Source: Mycolicibacterium porcinum (lineage in GTDB: Bacteria; Actinomycetota; Actinomycetes; Mycobacteriales; Mycobacteriaceae). From it: a stretch of 64,000 bases of DNA. The DNA lies in assembly GCA_001942045.1 (NCBI GenBank), contig MSTD01000023.1:26134-90133 (forward strand), given 5' to 3'. Below are positions 8,740-18,225 of this stretch, piece by piece. The notes below the pieces were generated by a model, which searched no databases, was not told where the DNA came from, and was given only the letters and a program-made list of their open reading frames with translations. How positions within the stretch are numbered: the first letter of the stretch is position 1; each line of letters begins with the position of its first letter. A program made the translations under genes and the position numbers.

Positions 8740-9743
8740 GCTCATACGCTCGCACCTACAACCAGGCCCACATCGCCCGCCCGCGCAACGGCAAACGCCG
8801 CGTCAGCATCTACTGGTCGTGGAGCTACCCGTGGGAGGTCCAGCGCGACCCCGCGGAGCTGTACAACCGGTTCTCGACCATGACGGAAGTTCGTCTGGCG
8901 ACGTGGCCCGCGTATGCGGGACCTGAGTATGACCCGCGCGACTTCCTGCAAGGCATCGACGGAACGCTGGAACTGTTCCACCGCTCGTCCCTGAATTTCC
9001 AAGACGTGGCCGGCGAGGCGACCGGACATCCGGTGGCGGTGTTCCAGCGGGTCGATCAGGCCGGGTACCGGCTGCCGATCGACGAGCGCATCCTGAACGA
9101 CACCGACACCTTGATGATCTTCGGCCTGGACCACCTGCTCGGCGACGAGGCCGCGACCGAGGAGGAGATCGCCGCGATCCAGCAGTGGTTGAAGCGCGAG
9201 GGCACCTGCCTGATGCTGGCACCGCATCACGACGTCGGGTTCATCGACGACAAAGAGCAGCAGCAGATGGAATACCTGCACCACGGTGATCCACTGACCC
9301 CTCGAATCCAGCGGTTCAGCGGCTACGCCCGGTCTCTGTTGACCGGACTGAACGTTCCGGTGCACAACACCTGGGGGCTGCGGCCGGCCACGGTCGAAGG
9401 AACCAAACAGATTGCGCCGCTGACCGCTTTCCGCGATCTGGATTCCGCGGGTCTGCTGCGCGACGTCAGCACGCTGGCGCTGCATCCGCACCTACCGCAC
9501 TACGAGCTGACCGCACCCGAGGGCCCGGACCTGCGGGTGCTGGCCCGGCAACCGATCGACATGACCCGGCCACACCCGTTCACCCTGGCGGGCAACACCG
9601 AGTTCAACGCGATGATCCACATGCCACCGTCCGGTGACCGTGCCGGCGACATCGTGCTGGTCGACTCGACCCACTTCACGACGCTGTTCGGCGCCAGTGA
9701 CAGCCTGAAGTCCTTCTGGCGCAACCTCGTCACGATGGCTTGA
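8736..9743 (+). CDS. Unknown 335-aa protein of the DyP cluster
   Basis: 335-aa soluble protein, no signal peptide, preceded by a strong GGAGG ribosome site and overlapping the peroxidase gene (ATGA). The stretch around residues 115-170 (DTLMIFGLDHLLGDEA ... WLKREGTCLMLAPHHDVG) resembles a glutamine-amidotransferase/ThuA-like Rossmann core in which a large loop replaces the nucleophile elbow; this is a weak fold-level guess. Very Trp/Tyr-rich N-terminus (YWSWSYPWE). Function unknown; context says it serves the peroxidase. Confidence 0.82.
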   Translation: MSSYARTYNQAHIARPRNGKRRVSIYWSWSYPWEVQRDPAELYNRFSTMTEVRLATWPAYAGPEYDPRDFLQGIDGTLELFHRSSLNFQDVAGEATGHPVAVFQRVDQAGYRLPIDERILNDTDTLMIFGLDHLLGDEAATEEEIAAIQQWLKREGTCLMLAPHHDVGFIDDKEQQQMEYLHHGDPLTPRIQRFSGYARSLLTGLNVPVHNTWGLRPATVEGTKQIAPLTAFRDLDSAGLLRDVSTLALHPHLPHYELTAPEGPDLRVLARQPIDMTRPHPFTLAGNTEFNAMIHMPPSGDRAGDIVLVDSTHFTTLFGASDSLKSFWRNLVTMA

Positions 9744-9754
9744 TAGGAGCCGAC

Positions 9755-10585
9755 ATGAACGATCTCCTCTTGAAGGGTTCGAATGTCGCCGTCGTCTTCT
9801 TCGTGGTGTCCAGCACTCTGGCCGTCGGTCTGGGATTGACCGTCGGCCAGATTCTGGCCCCACTCAAGAACGTTCGCCTGGTGGCACTGTCGCTCGCGGC
9901 CAACTTCGTGCTGGCGCCGTTGGCCGCATTCGGACTCTGGAAGGTGTTCGATCTGGATGAGCCGCTCGGGATCGGACTGCTGCTGTGCGGGCTGGCGGCC
10001 GGCGCGCCGTTCCTGATCAAGCTCGCCGAGTTCGCGAAGGCCGACATGGCCTTCGCGGTGGGCCTGATGGTGTTGTTGATGGTGGTCACGGTCGGCTATG
10101 TGCCGCTGGTGCTGCCGATCTTCGTGGCGGGCACCGCGGTCAACCCCGCCCAGATCGCGGTGTCTCTGGTGGTGCTGATGCTCATCCCGCTGGCCGCGGG
10201 CCTGCTGCTGCGGGCTCGTGGTCCCGGTGTGGCCGACCGCATCCGCCCGGTGATCGGCAAGGTGTCCACCGTGAGCATGATCCTGGTGATCGTGTTCACG
10301 ATCGCTGCCCATTTCAACAGTGTGCTATCGGTTTTCGGCACGTTCGGCATTCTGGCGGCCATCGTGTACACGGTGATCTGCGCCGGGATCGGTTGGCTCA
10401 TGGGCGGTTCCGGGACGCGGCAGGTGCTGGCGCTGGGAACCGCTCAGCGCAATGCCGCGGCGGCATTCGTGGTCGCCGGGCAGAACTTCGACGACGCGAA
10501 GGTGGTCGTGATGATCACTGTGGTGCTGATCGTCGAGTTTCTGATGCTGTTGCCGTTCTCGCGGCGGCTCGCGCGCTCTCGCTGA
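9755..10585 (+). CDS. SBF-type (bile acid:sodium symporter family) transporter
   Basis: 276-aa polytopic membrane protein with about nine hydrophobic segments and the SBF/ACR3-superfamily features, including the TAQRNAAAAFVVAGQNF segment near residue 226 that forms the crossing helices. The substrate is probably an organic anion; sodium coupling is inferred from the family. Starts 11 bp after the preceding stop with a GGAG site; likely the last gene of the DyP operon, suggesting uptake or export of its substrate or product. Confidence 0.87.
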   Translation: MNDLLLKGSNVAVVFFVVSSTLAVGLGLTVGQILAPLKNVRLVALSLAANFVLAPLAAFGLWKVFDLDEPLGIGLLLCGLAAGAPFLIKLAEFAKADMAFAVGLMVLLMVVTVGYVPLVLPIFVAGTAVNPAQIAVSLVVLMLIPLAAGLLLRARGPGVADRIRPVIGKVSTVSMILVIVFTIAAHFNSVLSVFGTFGILAAIVYTVICAGIGWLMGGSGTRQVLALGTAQRNAAAAFVVAGQNFDDAKVVVMITVVLIVEFLMLLPFSRRLARSR

Positions 10586-10609
10586 GCAGCCCGAGCCGCG
10601 TCGCGCGCA

Positions 10610-12103
10610 CTATCGCGGGGCGAACCCGTAGGTATCCCACCCGGCAATCACCCGCGCCTGCAATTCGTCTGGGTAGGCATTGCCGAAACTCGCGGTGATT
10701 CCGGTTGTCTCCCCGGCCAACTGGCTGCGCTGCAGACAGCTGATGACGGCTTTTCCTCCGCGTCCCGCCGCCCGATCCTCCGCAGTGAGGTACGGGACGA
10801 GAGGGATCCCCGGTTCGTCGTCGAAGCGGAACAGTCCGGTGGCTGGGTGACTGCGGGTGGCCAGCGCCCAGACCACCTGGCCGATATCGGTGACATCGAT
10901 GTCGTTGGCCACCAGCAGCACCTTGGGCACCAACCAACCGACATGCGACCCGAACAGGGTGTGCGCGATGGCGTTCACCAGTTCCTGCTCGGTCGTGGGT
11001 TGGCGGCGCAACTGCTCCAGGTCCACCGATACGACCAGCCAACACGTCGCCGCTTCGTAACTGCACCAGGCCATGTCGACGGGAAGCCCGGTGGAGCGCA
11101 ACAGGTCCAGCGCCGACGCCGAGATCATGGTGCCCCAAATAGTGTGGTTCTCTTCGGGCGGAAGACCGGCTACACAGAACGGCAGGATCGGATCGTCCCG
11201 GTGGGTGACCGCCTCGACGTGAAAGACCGGCTGCGGCTTCGGATCTTCGAACTGGTATCCGTGGTACTCCCCCATCGGGCCTTCCGGAGCGGTCTCGTCG
11301 GGGCTGATGTGGCCTTCGAGAACGATCTCGGCGTTGGCCGGCACCAGCAGGTCGTTGGTCTGGGCGCGAACCACTTCCACCGGACTTCCGGCCAGCGCCC
11401 CGACATAGCCGTCCTCGTTCACCAAGGCCGGCAGAGGCATGCCGGCGGCGAGTATTGCCGCCGGCGGGGCGCCGAGGACGAACGCCCACGGTGTGGGTTC
11501 GCCTCGGTCCCGCCACATCTGGTGGATCATGCCCAGGTGTTGCTGCGGCATCGCCGGGCCGACCAGCGACGTGCGGTCCCGCAGCATGGCGCGGGAGATC
11601 GACCAGCTGGTCCAAGTGCCGTCCGGAGTCCGCACCACGTGGAAACCGTAGGTGCCCAGGTAGCGTCCACCGTCCTGCTGGTGAAGCAGCGGCACCGGGA
11701 ACCGTTCCAGGTCGACGTCACGACCGAGCGTGACGTTCTGCTGGACCGGTCCGGATTCGACGATCCGCGGCGGCTCGGGGCGCGCGTGCATCGCAGCGAT
11801 GAGATGCTCCAGCAGCTCCCGCGGAGTCGTCTGACGGGGCAGCCCCATGTGCTCGGCGATCCGACCGTACGTACCGTCCGGGATCGAGGAGAGCCCGGCC
11901 GGGGCTCCGAGCAACCGGAAACCCTGATCTGTCCGAGACAGCCTCTCGAACAGCGGTGCGGGACTGCGGGTGTCATACACCCGGCGGGCCACGGCGGCGG
12001 CCTCCAGGTGTGGATCGACCTCGCGGTCGATCCGCACCGCATCCCCCTCTTCGAGGAGATTCGTCACGAAGTCCCGGAAGTTCAGCGCGCTGCCGTGCTG
12101 CAT
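10610..12103 (-). CDS. ubiD: UbiD-family prenylated-FMN decarboxylase
   Basis: 497-aa UbiD-family (de)carboxylase. The N-terminal domain contains RIDREVDPHLE (about 24-34), and the central catalytic region includes PEGPMGEYHGY and FCVAGLPPEENHTIWG. Family members reversibly decarboxylate aromatic or alpha,beta-unsaturated acids using prenylated FMN made by UbiX. The true substrate is not readable; with a private UbiX and MarR regulator a catabolic phenolic-acid decarboxylase is more likely than quinone synthesis. Starts inside the ubiX 3' end (22-bp overlap) and is convergent with the SBF transporter. Confidence 0.93.
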   Translation of the reverse strand: MQHGSALNFRDFVTNLLEEGDAVRIDREVDPHLEAAAVARRVYDTRSPAPLFERLSRTDQGFRLLGAPAGLSSIPDGTYGRIAEHMGLPRQTTPRELLEHLIAAMHARPEPPRIVESGPVQQNVTLGRDVDLERFPVPLLHQQDGGRYLGTYGFHVVRTPDGTWTSWSISRAMLRDRTSLVGPAMPQQHLGMIHQMWRDRGEPTPWAFVLGAPPAAILAAGMPLPALVNEDGYVGALAGSPVEVVRAQTNDLLVPANAEIVLEGHISPDETAPEGPMGEYHGYQFEDPKPQPVFHVEAVTHRDDPILPFCVAGLPPEENHTIWGTMISASALDLLRSTGLPVDMAWCSYEAATCWLVVSVDLEQLRRQPTTEQELVNAIAHTLFGSHVGWLVPKVLLVANDIDVTDIGQVVWALATRSHPATGLFRFDDEPGIPLVPYLTAEDRAAGRGGKAVISCLQRSQLAGETTGITASFGNAYPDELQARVIAGWDTYGFAPR

Positions 12104-12708
12104 AGTGTCTCCCCGTTCGGTAGCCGTTCGATCGTGGTTACGCCGGACCGTGACATCCCGGTCCAGCGCTGCGCGGTGGGCAGATCCAGGCCGAACTGGT
12201 CAAGGATGCGCGCCACCATGTGCTCGACGAGGCCGTCGACGCCCTGCGGCTGGTTGTAGAACGTCAGCACCGGCGGCACGACGACAGCACCCATGCGCGT
12301 CAACTCGAGCATGTTCTCCAAATGCACTGCTGAGAGCGGGGTTTCGCGGGCGACCAGAACGAGCTTCCGACGTTCTTTGAGGGCGACGTCGCCGGCCCGG
12401 GCGATCAGCCCGTCGCCGTAGCCGATACGCAGCGCCGCCAAGGTCTTCATGCTGCACGGAACGATCGCCATGCCGTCGACGCGATACGACCCGCTGGCAA
12501 TGGCGGCACCCTGTTCGTCAGGGTGATACGACGTGGTCGCCAGCGCCTCGACCTGCCGTACCGTCAGTCCGGTCTCCTGCTTCAACGTGGCCCGCGCCCA
12601 TCGACTGACCACGAGATGTGTCTCGATGTGCATTTCGCCCAGCGCCTCCAGTAGGCGCACACCTATGGGCGCCCCCGTCGCGCCGGTCATCGCAACCACC
12701 AGTTTCAC
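12082..12708 (-). CDS. ubiX: UbiX-family flavin prenyltransferase
   Basis: 208-aa flavoprotein that makes prenylated FMN for UbiD. It shows the N-terminal FMN-binding MTGATGAPIGVRLLEAL (residues 7-23), the VPCSMKTLAALRIGYGDGL motif and the VLVARETPLSAVHLENM segment typical of the family. Directly upstream of and overlapping ubiD, so enzyme and cofactor synthase are coexpressed. Divergent from the MarR regulator. Confidence 0.94.
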   Translation of the reverse strand: MKLVVAMTGATGAPIGVRLLEALGEMHIETHLVVSRWARATLKQETGLTVRQVEALATTSYHPDEQGAAIASGSYRVDGMAIVPCSMKTLAALRIGYGDGLIARAGDVALKERRKLVLVARETPLSAVHLENMLELTRMGAVVVPPVLTFYNQPQGVDGLVEHMVARILDQFGLDLPTAQRWTGMSRSGVTTIERLPNGETLCSTAAR

Positions 12709-12729
12709 TTCACACCTCGCCAGATAGGA

Positions 12730-12772
12730 CGTACACGTCGCAATCGATATCGAGTATATTAGGACGTGTACG
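12730..12772. promoter_or_regulatory. Candidate MarR operator in the ubiX/marR divergent promoter
   Basis: Perfect 10-bp inverted repeat: CGTACACGTC at 12730-12739 and GACGTGTACG at 12763-12772, arms 33 bp apart start to start (about three helical turns). Each arm lies in a directly repeated TAGGACGT context. A separate perfect 10-bp palindrome TCGATATCGA sits between them at 12744-12753. The intervening AT-rich stretch could hold the promoters. Operator function is inferred. Confidence 0.6.
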
Positions 12773-12800
12773 GAATATTTTCAAAACGGGGCGGTAGAAG

Positions 12801-13241
12801 ATGAACTCGACCAGTCCGGCCATCAGCGCCGCGCTCAGCGGAGTCGGCCCGCTGATCCGCCGGCTCGGACAGGCGCACACCCAGCTGTGGCACGAACGAA
12901 TCGGGCCCGAGATAACCGGACCGCAATTCACCGTCCTGGCCCTGCTGACCCAGCACGGCCCCCTCGATCAGGGCACCCTTGGCGCGTATGCCCATCTCGA
13001 CAAGTCAACTGCCGCACCGCTGATCGAGCGGCTACGTCAGCGCGGGTTGGTCGCCTTGGAGCAGGATCCCGCGGATCGACGCCGCAAGATGATTAGCGTC
13101 ACGCCCGAGGGCCGTTCACTGGCAGGCAACGTCGCCAACGATGTCACCCAGGTCGGGGAACAACTGCTGGACCGGCTCACGCCCACCGAACGCGCGAAGT
13201 TCGTCACCCTCGCCCGGAAACTGCTAGCCGACGAGCCGTAG
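12801..13241 (+). CDS. MarR-family regulator
   Basis: 146-aa winged-helix dimeric regulator. The recognition region is about residues 52-78 (TLGAYAHLDKSTAAPLIERL) and the wing carries the classic DPADRRRKMISVT motif (about 88-100). Divergent from ubiX-ubiD, so it very likely controls that operon, with a phenolic acid or similar ligand as inducer (inference). Confidence 0.9.
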   Translation: MNSTSPAISAALSGVGPLIRRLGQAHTQLWHERIGPEITGPQFTVLALLTQHGPLDQGTLGAYAHLDKSTAAPLIERLRQRGLVALEQDPADRRRKMISVTPEGRSLAGNVANDVTQVGEQLLDRLTPTERAKFVTLARKLLADEP

Positions 13242-13261
13242 CCCCGACCCTCGCGCGTTCG

Positions 13262-15478
13262 TCACCGTCGGGCATTCTCGGCGAGCAACCCGAGCTTGTC
13301 GGCCTCGGCCACCGCGGCGGCGCGCGAGGAGACGCCGAGTTTCCGGTAGATCGACTTGGCTTGGCTCTTCACGGTTTCCCGGCCGATGACGAGCTCATCG
13401 GCGATGCGCTGCAGCGACAGGTGCGTGGCCAGATGAGGCAGCAGCCGCAGCTCGGCCGCCGTCAGCGACGGTCGAGCACCCCGGGCGGCGCGGGCGGACG
13501 ACAAGGCCCGGAGACGGTCCAGCCACCGACCGATCCCGACGGCCTCGGGCTCACGCCGATGGGCGCGTTGCGCCTCGCCCAGGTGACGGTCGCACAGTGC
13601 GGTGTCGTCGAAATCGACGGCGGCCGCTGCGACCAGCACATGGGCCATCAGGGCGGTCCGGGCGGACAGATCGCCCAGCCGCTCGAGGAGCCGCTCGGTC
13701 GCTCGGACCGCCGAACGCGCTCCGGCCACGTCACCGCGGCGGGCCCGGACCAACGCGTCGACCGCGTAGACCACCACCATCGGGACCATGTCGGACAAGT
13801 CGCGGGAGTCGACGATCGAGCGCGCGGCGTTGGTGTGTGCCACGGCTGCCGGCAGGTCGCCGTCACCGAGATCCAATGCGGCCAGATGTGCCAGTGCCGC
13901 GGCCTGGAATCCCGGGAGGTCGTCGAGCACCGGTAACGCCGATTCCAGGGTGGCCCGCGCCTGTTCGGGCTCGCCGAGCATGGACAGCGCCGTCCCTTTC
14001 ATCGTGGTCGCGGCACCCCACCACGGGTTGACCAGGTGATCGCCTGCACCACAGACGGTTTCGGCATGACGGATCACCTCGCTCACTCCCCCGACCCCGA
14101 CCAACGACCCGACCAGCGCCGCGGCCACCTCGACCGACGGTGTGCCATCGGCCAGCGGTTGGCCGGAATCGGCTGCGCTCGCGGTCAGCAACGATCGCTG
14201 GATCAACTCGGCGTCGCCGGTCATCACCCCCAGCCAAGCTCGCGCGATCGCGGCGTCGGGGTAATCGCTGAAGGTCTGCTCGTCGATCAGGCTGAGTCGC
14301 CGGGCCAGAACGCCGGCCCGGCCGTCGAAACCCAACCGGACGGCGTCGATACCCACCAGTGCGGCGGCCTGGGCCCGGTCGTCGGCGGCCAGCGCCTGGG
14401 CCAGCGCACCGTCGATGTCGCCGGCATCGGCCAGCCGATCGGCGGCACGCGCCGCCAATTCGCGAAAGCGTTCCGGGTCCCGGTCGCGTAGACGCGCGCG
14501 CAGCAGGTCACCGAACAGCTGGTGATACCGGAACCAGAGGCCTTGGGTGTCAAGGGAAACCAGAAACATGTTGCCCGAGTGGATGATCGCGTCGAGCATC
14601 GCGGCCGAATCGTTCCGGCCCAGCAGCGCGTCGAGTTCGTCGGCGCAAAAGCGGTCCAGGATGGCCGATTCCGTCAGGAACGTCGCGGTGTCGGGTTCGA
14701 GCTGGCTGAGCACTTCCTCCACCAGATAGTCGGCCACCAGCCGGTGCCTGCCGGTCACCGCCTCGGCAGGGGCGCCGTCGCGCAGCGCCAACGCCGCCAT
14801 CACCACACCAGCCGCCCAGCCTTCGCATTTGTCGAGAACCCGTGCGATCGTGGCCTTGTCCATCCCGGCGCCGAGCGCCGCGAAGGCGGCCGCTCCCTCG
14901 GATCCGGACAACTTCAGCTCCGGAATTCCGATCTCGACGACATAGCCCTGCAATCGGCGCCGAGCCAATTCGAGTGCCGGAATCTGTCGGCCGACGAGCA
15001 CCAGCGTCGTCGAATTCGGGGCCAGGTCCACGACCGCGCGCAGAGTGTCGACGGCTGCGCTCGCCGTCACAGCGTGGACGTCGTCGAGGACCAGCACCAC
15101 GGGCCCGCAACTTTCGAGCGCCTGGACGAACGCGGACACCAGTTGGCTTTCGGCGCGGCCCGCCCCCTGCAGGTACTGCAGCACCGCCGGGTCGATGGGC
15201 CGCGACTGGTTCAGTGCCGTGGCCAGATGCAGCAGCAGGTGGGCGGGGTCGTTGTCGAGGTTGTCGAGCCGGGCCCAGGCGAACGGACGCTCGTCGATGT
15301 CGTCCCACTGCGCCACCGCGGTGGTCTTGCCGTATCCGGCGGGCGCGGCCACGATCACCAGACCGCTGCGATCCTGCAGGACATCGGTGATCCCCGGACG
15401 CGGAACGCCGGCGCGTGCGGTTGCCGGCCGCCCGACGGTCGCCACCGGAATGTGCGCCGGCCAGGATCCTGCTCCCAC
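13262..15478 (-). CDS. LuxR-family large ATP-binding regulator (MalT-like, LAL type)
   Basis: About 738-aa transcription factor. A STAND-type NTPase follows the N-terminus with Walker A APAGYGKTT (about 45-53) and Walker B VLVLDDVHAV; a long alpha-helical TPR-like region follows, and a LuxR HTH ends the protein (LTAAELRLLPHLATHL, then IADELVIGRETVKSQAKSIYRKLGV). I use the GTG at 15478 because the longer frame overlaps the end of the upstream gene. It lies 28 bp downstream of the D-amino-acid dehydrogenase gene on the same strand, so it is probably the last gene of that operon. Confidence 0.88.
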   Translation of the reverse strand: MGAGSWPAHIPVATVGRPATARAGVPRPGITDVLQDRSGLVIVAAPAGYGKTTAVAQWDDIDERPFAWARLDNLDNDPAHLLLHLATALNQSRPIDPAVLQYLQGAGRAESQLVSAFVQALESCGPVVLVLDDVHAVTASAAVDTLRAVVDLAPNSTTLVLVGRQIPALELARRRLQGYVVEIGIPELKLSGSEGAAAFAALGAGMDKATIARVLDKCEGWAAGVVMAALALRDGAPAEAVTGRHRLVADYLVEEVLSQLEPDTATFLTESAILDRFCADELDALLGRNDSAAMLDAIIHSGNMFLVSLDTQGLWFRYHQLFGDLLRARLRDRDPERFRELAARAADRLADAGDIDGALAQALAADDRAQAAALVGIDAVRLGFDGRAGVLARRLSLIDEQTFSDYPDAAIARAWLGVMTGDAELIQRSLLTASAADSGQPLADGTPSVEVAAALVGSLVGVGGVSEVIRHAETVCGAGDHLVNPWWGAATTMKGTALSMLGEPEQARATLESALPVLDDLPGFQAAALAHLAALDLGDGDLPAAVAHTNAARSIVDSRDLSDMVPMVVVYAVDALVRARRGDVAGARSAVRATERLLERLGDLSARTALMAHVLVAAAAVDFDDTALCDRHLGEAQRAHRREPEAVGIGRWLDRLRALSSARAARGARPSLTAAELRLLPHLATHLSLQRIADELVIGRETVKSQAKSIYRKLGVSSRAAAVAEADKLGLLAENARR

Positions 15479-15506
15479 CTGGGCATCGTAGGCCAGGTGT
15501 GATCGG

Positions 15507-16778
15507 TCAAGCCCGGACGCGGTGCCGGTTACGCAGGACCGGCGAGTACGGGGTCGGGTCGATGTCGGGACGCCGTTCATCGATCAGATCGGCCAGCATG
15601 CGGGCGGACCCGCAGGCCATCGTCCAGCCGACGTGGCCGTGTCCGGTGTTGTAGTAGAGGTTGTCGTGCCGCGCCAACCCGATCAGCGGAGGGCCGTCCG
15701 GCGTCATCGGCCGCAGTCCGGTCCGGTATCGCGCGGTGTCCCAATCGATGGCCCCCGGGAACAGCACGTCGCCCGCCTCGATGATGTCGGCGTAATCGGC
15801 CGGTGTGCTGCTGCGGTCGTATCCGACGAACTCGGCGGTGGCCGACATCCTCAGCTCTCCCCCGAATCTCGACCACGCCACCAGCGACCGCTCGTCGATG
15901 CCGCCGATGTGCGGTGCCCGGTCAGGGTCTTTGATCGTCGCGGTGAGGGTGTAGCCCTTCGCCGGGTACACCGGGATTCGTTGCCCCATGGTCCGGGCCA
16001 GCAGCGGGCTGGTCGGTCCGGCGGCTACGACGACGGCGTCCGCTCGAATTTCTCTGTCAGAACTGATGATTCGGGTCACCGACGAGCCGTCGGTGACGAG
16101 CCTGTCCACCGAGGTGCCGAGGTTGAACGTCACGCCAAGGCGGCGGCACACCTCTGCCAGGCCGGCAGCGAATCGGTGCGGGTCGCCGGTCCCGTCGGAG
16201 GTGTCGTGGATCGCCCCGGCGAACCGGGTACGGCTGTTGCCCAGGGCCGGCTCGAGCGCGGTCACCTGATCGAAGCTCAGCACTTGCTGGCGGCGGCCAT
16301 GCTCCTGCAGGATTTGGGACTGCTGTTCGGCGGCACGGAGATCCGCATCCGTGTGGTGGAGGTACAGCACGCCGGAATGGGTCTGCCAGTACTGCAACCC
16401 TTCGCGCACCGCGAGTTCGTCCATCAGCTGCTGGCTGTAGCGCGCCAACCGCAGTTTGGCCAGCGTGTTGGTGTGTGAGCGCGACGGCGTGCACTCGCGC
16501 AGGAAGCGCAATCCCCAGCGGATCAGGTCGGCGTCGGCCCGCGGCCGGACCCGGATCGAAGTTGCCTCGCCGAGCAGAGATTTCACCAACATCGCCGGGG
16601 CTGTCGGTGATGCCCAGGCATATGAGTGGCCCGGTGCGACCAGGCCGGCGGTGCTGGCGCTGGTGTCCGAGGCGACGTCCCCGCGGCGGTCGTAGACGTG
16701 AACCTCGTGCCCGCGTTCAGCCAGGGCGTGGGCGGTGGCGACGCCGACGATACCGGCGCCGATGACGGCGATCTTCAC
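15507..16778 (-). CDS. dadA: FAD-dependent D-amino-acid dehydrogenase
   Basis: 423-aa DadA-type flavoenzyme. It begins with the dinucleotide-binding fingerprint VIGAGIVGVATAHAL (residues 4-18) and ends with the FAD-contacting YYNTGHGHVGWTMACGSA segment near residue 385. It oxidises D-amino acids to 2-oxo acids with electrons to the respiratory chain; exact substrate unknown. The GTG start overlaps the stop of the upstream MFS gene (GTGA), so uptake and oxidation are coupled. Confidence 0.88.
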   Translation of the reverse strand: MKIAVIGAGIVGVATAHALAERGHEVHVYDRRGDVASDTSASTAGLVAPGHSYAWASPTAPAMLVKSLLGEATSIRVRPRADADLIRWGLRFLRECTPSRSHTNTLAKLRLARYSQQLMDELAVREGLQYWQTHSGVLYLHHTDADLRAAEQQSQILQEHGRRQQVLSFDQVTALEPALGNSRTRFAGAIHDTSDGTGDPHRFAAGLAEVCRRLGVTFNLGTSVDRLVTDGSSVTRIISSDREIRADAVVVAAGPTSPLLARTMGQRIPVYPAKGYTLTATIKDPDRAPHIGGIDERSLVAWSRFGGELRMSATAEFVGYDRSSTPADYADIIEAGDVLFPGAIDWDTARYRTGLRPMTPDGPPLIGLARHDNLYYNTGHGHVGWTMACGSARMLADLIDERRPDIDPTPYSPVLRNRHRVRA

Positions 16779-18127
16779 AACGCCACCTCTGCCCGCGGCG
16801 CGGCCGGAACCGACACGGCACTGGACTCGGTGAGCAGCATGCCGTTTGTCTCCGGCGCCAGCAGCAGGGTGATCAACCAGCCCAGCGCGGCCACGATGGC
16901 GCCGACGAGCATCGTCAACTGCACCGAATGCGCGAGCAGCAGCGGTGCGCCGTACACACCGATCGCCGCACCGACCCGGCTTGCGCCGGTGGCGAATCCG
17001 TTGGCTGTGGCACGGACCCCGGTCGGAAACAGCTCGGAGGGGTAGATCGCCTCGAGGCACTGGCCCGAGTACATCGCGAGGCCGAACACCGCGAACAGGA
17101 GCAGTACCAACCACATCGGCGGGTGCGCGAGGACGGCGAGGCCGAGCAGTGGCAGCGCGGAGATCCCGAAGCTCCACAACAGCAGCTTGCGTCGGCCCCG
17201 GTTGATCCACAGCGCACCTGACAGGGAGCCGACGACGTAGAACAGCTGGATCACGACGGCACCCAGGTATGCGGTGTTGCCCTCGGCCAGCCCGAATTGC
17301 TTGAGGATCGCCGGCTCGTATGTGGCGATCGCGTAGATCGGCACCAACTGGCACGCCCAGAACAGGGCGACGAACAGGGTGCGTTTGCGGTACTCCGGCC
17401 GGAAGATCGTCAGGTAACCCGTCGGACTGCCTTGGGGCTCTTCGATATCGGCCAGGGTGGCGTCGGGCCCGAGCATCTGCTTGAGCACGGATTCGGCCTC
17501 GTCGTGACGCCCCTGGCTCAGCAGCCAGCGCGGCGATTCCGGCGTTCCCAGCCGCATCGTCAGAATGAGCACGGCAGGGATCGCGCTGCTGGCCAACATC
17601 CACCGCCAGGCCTCGGGGCCGAGTTCGAGCATGAAGTATCCGACGGTGTAGGCGACCGCGGCACCGACCGAGAACATGGTGACCAGAACGACCAGCAGCG
17701 GTCCGCGGGATTTCTGTGGTGCGAACTCGGACGCGATCGTGCCCGCGATGGCGAGATCCGCGCCGACTGCGACGCCCATGAGGGTGCGCAGCACGATGAG
17801 CTGCCACGGCTCGTTCGCAAAGAACTGCAGCGCGGAGAGCACGACGAAGCAGGCCAGATCGGCGATGTAGACCTTCTGTCTGCCGAACTTGTCAGTCACC
17901 GCGCCGAAGATCAGGCCGCCGAAGAACATGCCGACCAACGATGAGGCGCCGAGGAGGCCGGCGGCCACCGGGGTCAGCGCGAAGTGGGCGGTGAGCAGCG
18001 GAAGTGCGACACCGATGATGCTGAGGATGTACCCGTCACAGAACTCGCCACCACCCGCGTACAGGGTGATCAGCCACTGGGTTCGCGACGCCTTCGTGTG
18101 TTCGAGCGAAGCTGTGGATGTCGTCAT
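16775..18127 (-). CDS. MFS transporter, sugar/organic-acid type
   Basis: 450-aa 12-TM major facilitator. Signature loops are visible: DKFGRQKVY between TM2 and TM3, GADLAIAGTIASEFAPQKSRG around TM4, and GRRKLLL in the TM8-9 loop. Members import sugars, aromatic acids or amino-acid-like compounds by proton symport. Coupled to dadA, so the substrate may be a D-amino acid or related compound (inference). First gene of the operon; divergent from the CdaR-type regulator. Confidence 0.88.
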   Translation of the reverse strand: MTTSTASLEHTKASRTQWLITLYAGGGEFCDGYILSIIGVALPLLTAHFALTPVAAGLLGASSLVGMFFGGLIFGAVTDKFGRQKVYIADLACFVVLSALQFFANEPWQLIVLRTLMGVAVGADLAIAGTIASEFAPQKSRGPLLVVLVTMFSVGAAVAYTVGYFMLELGPEAWRWMLASSAIPAVLILTMRLGTPESPRWLLSQGRHDEAESVLKQMLGPDATLADIEEPQGSPTGYLTIFRPEYRKRTLFVALFWACQLVPIYAIATYEPAILKQFGLAEGNTAYLGAVVIQLFYVVGSLSGALWINRGRRKLLLWSFGISALPLLGLAVLAHPPMWLVLLLFAVFGLAMYSGQCLEAIYPSELFPTGVRATANGFATGASRVGAAIGVYGAPLLLAHSVQLTMLVGAIVAALGWLITLLLAPETNGMLLTESSAVSVPAAPRAEVAL

Positions 18128-18193
18128 GCGGCACGACGATAGTAACGGATGTGGCGCGGGTCACTGTATCTATTACACTTTTCTGGGCGCAGT

Positions 18194-18217
18194 TTTCCGA
18201 TTGAAAATGTACGGAAA
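18194..18217. promoter_or_regulatory. Possible operator between MFS gene and CdaR-type gene
   Basis: Short inverted repeat TTTCCG (18194-18199) and CGGAAA (18212-18217) in an AT-rich stretch just before the CdaR-type start; a nested TTTTC/GAAAA repeat overlaps it. Weak, symmetry-based suggestion only. Confidence 0.3.
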
Positions 18218-18225
18218 GTCCAAAG

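Noticed and set aside
15478..15580. Upstream start for the LuxR-type regulator
   Set aside because: Would extend 34 codons into the end of dadA and add a basic segment unlike the family N-terminus; the GTG at 15478 is preferred.
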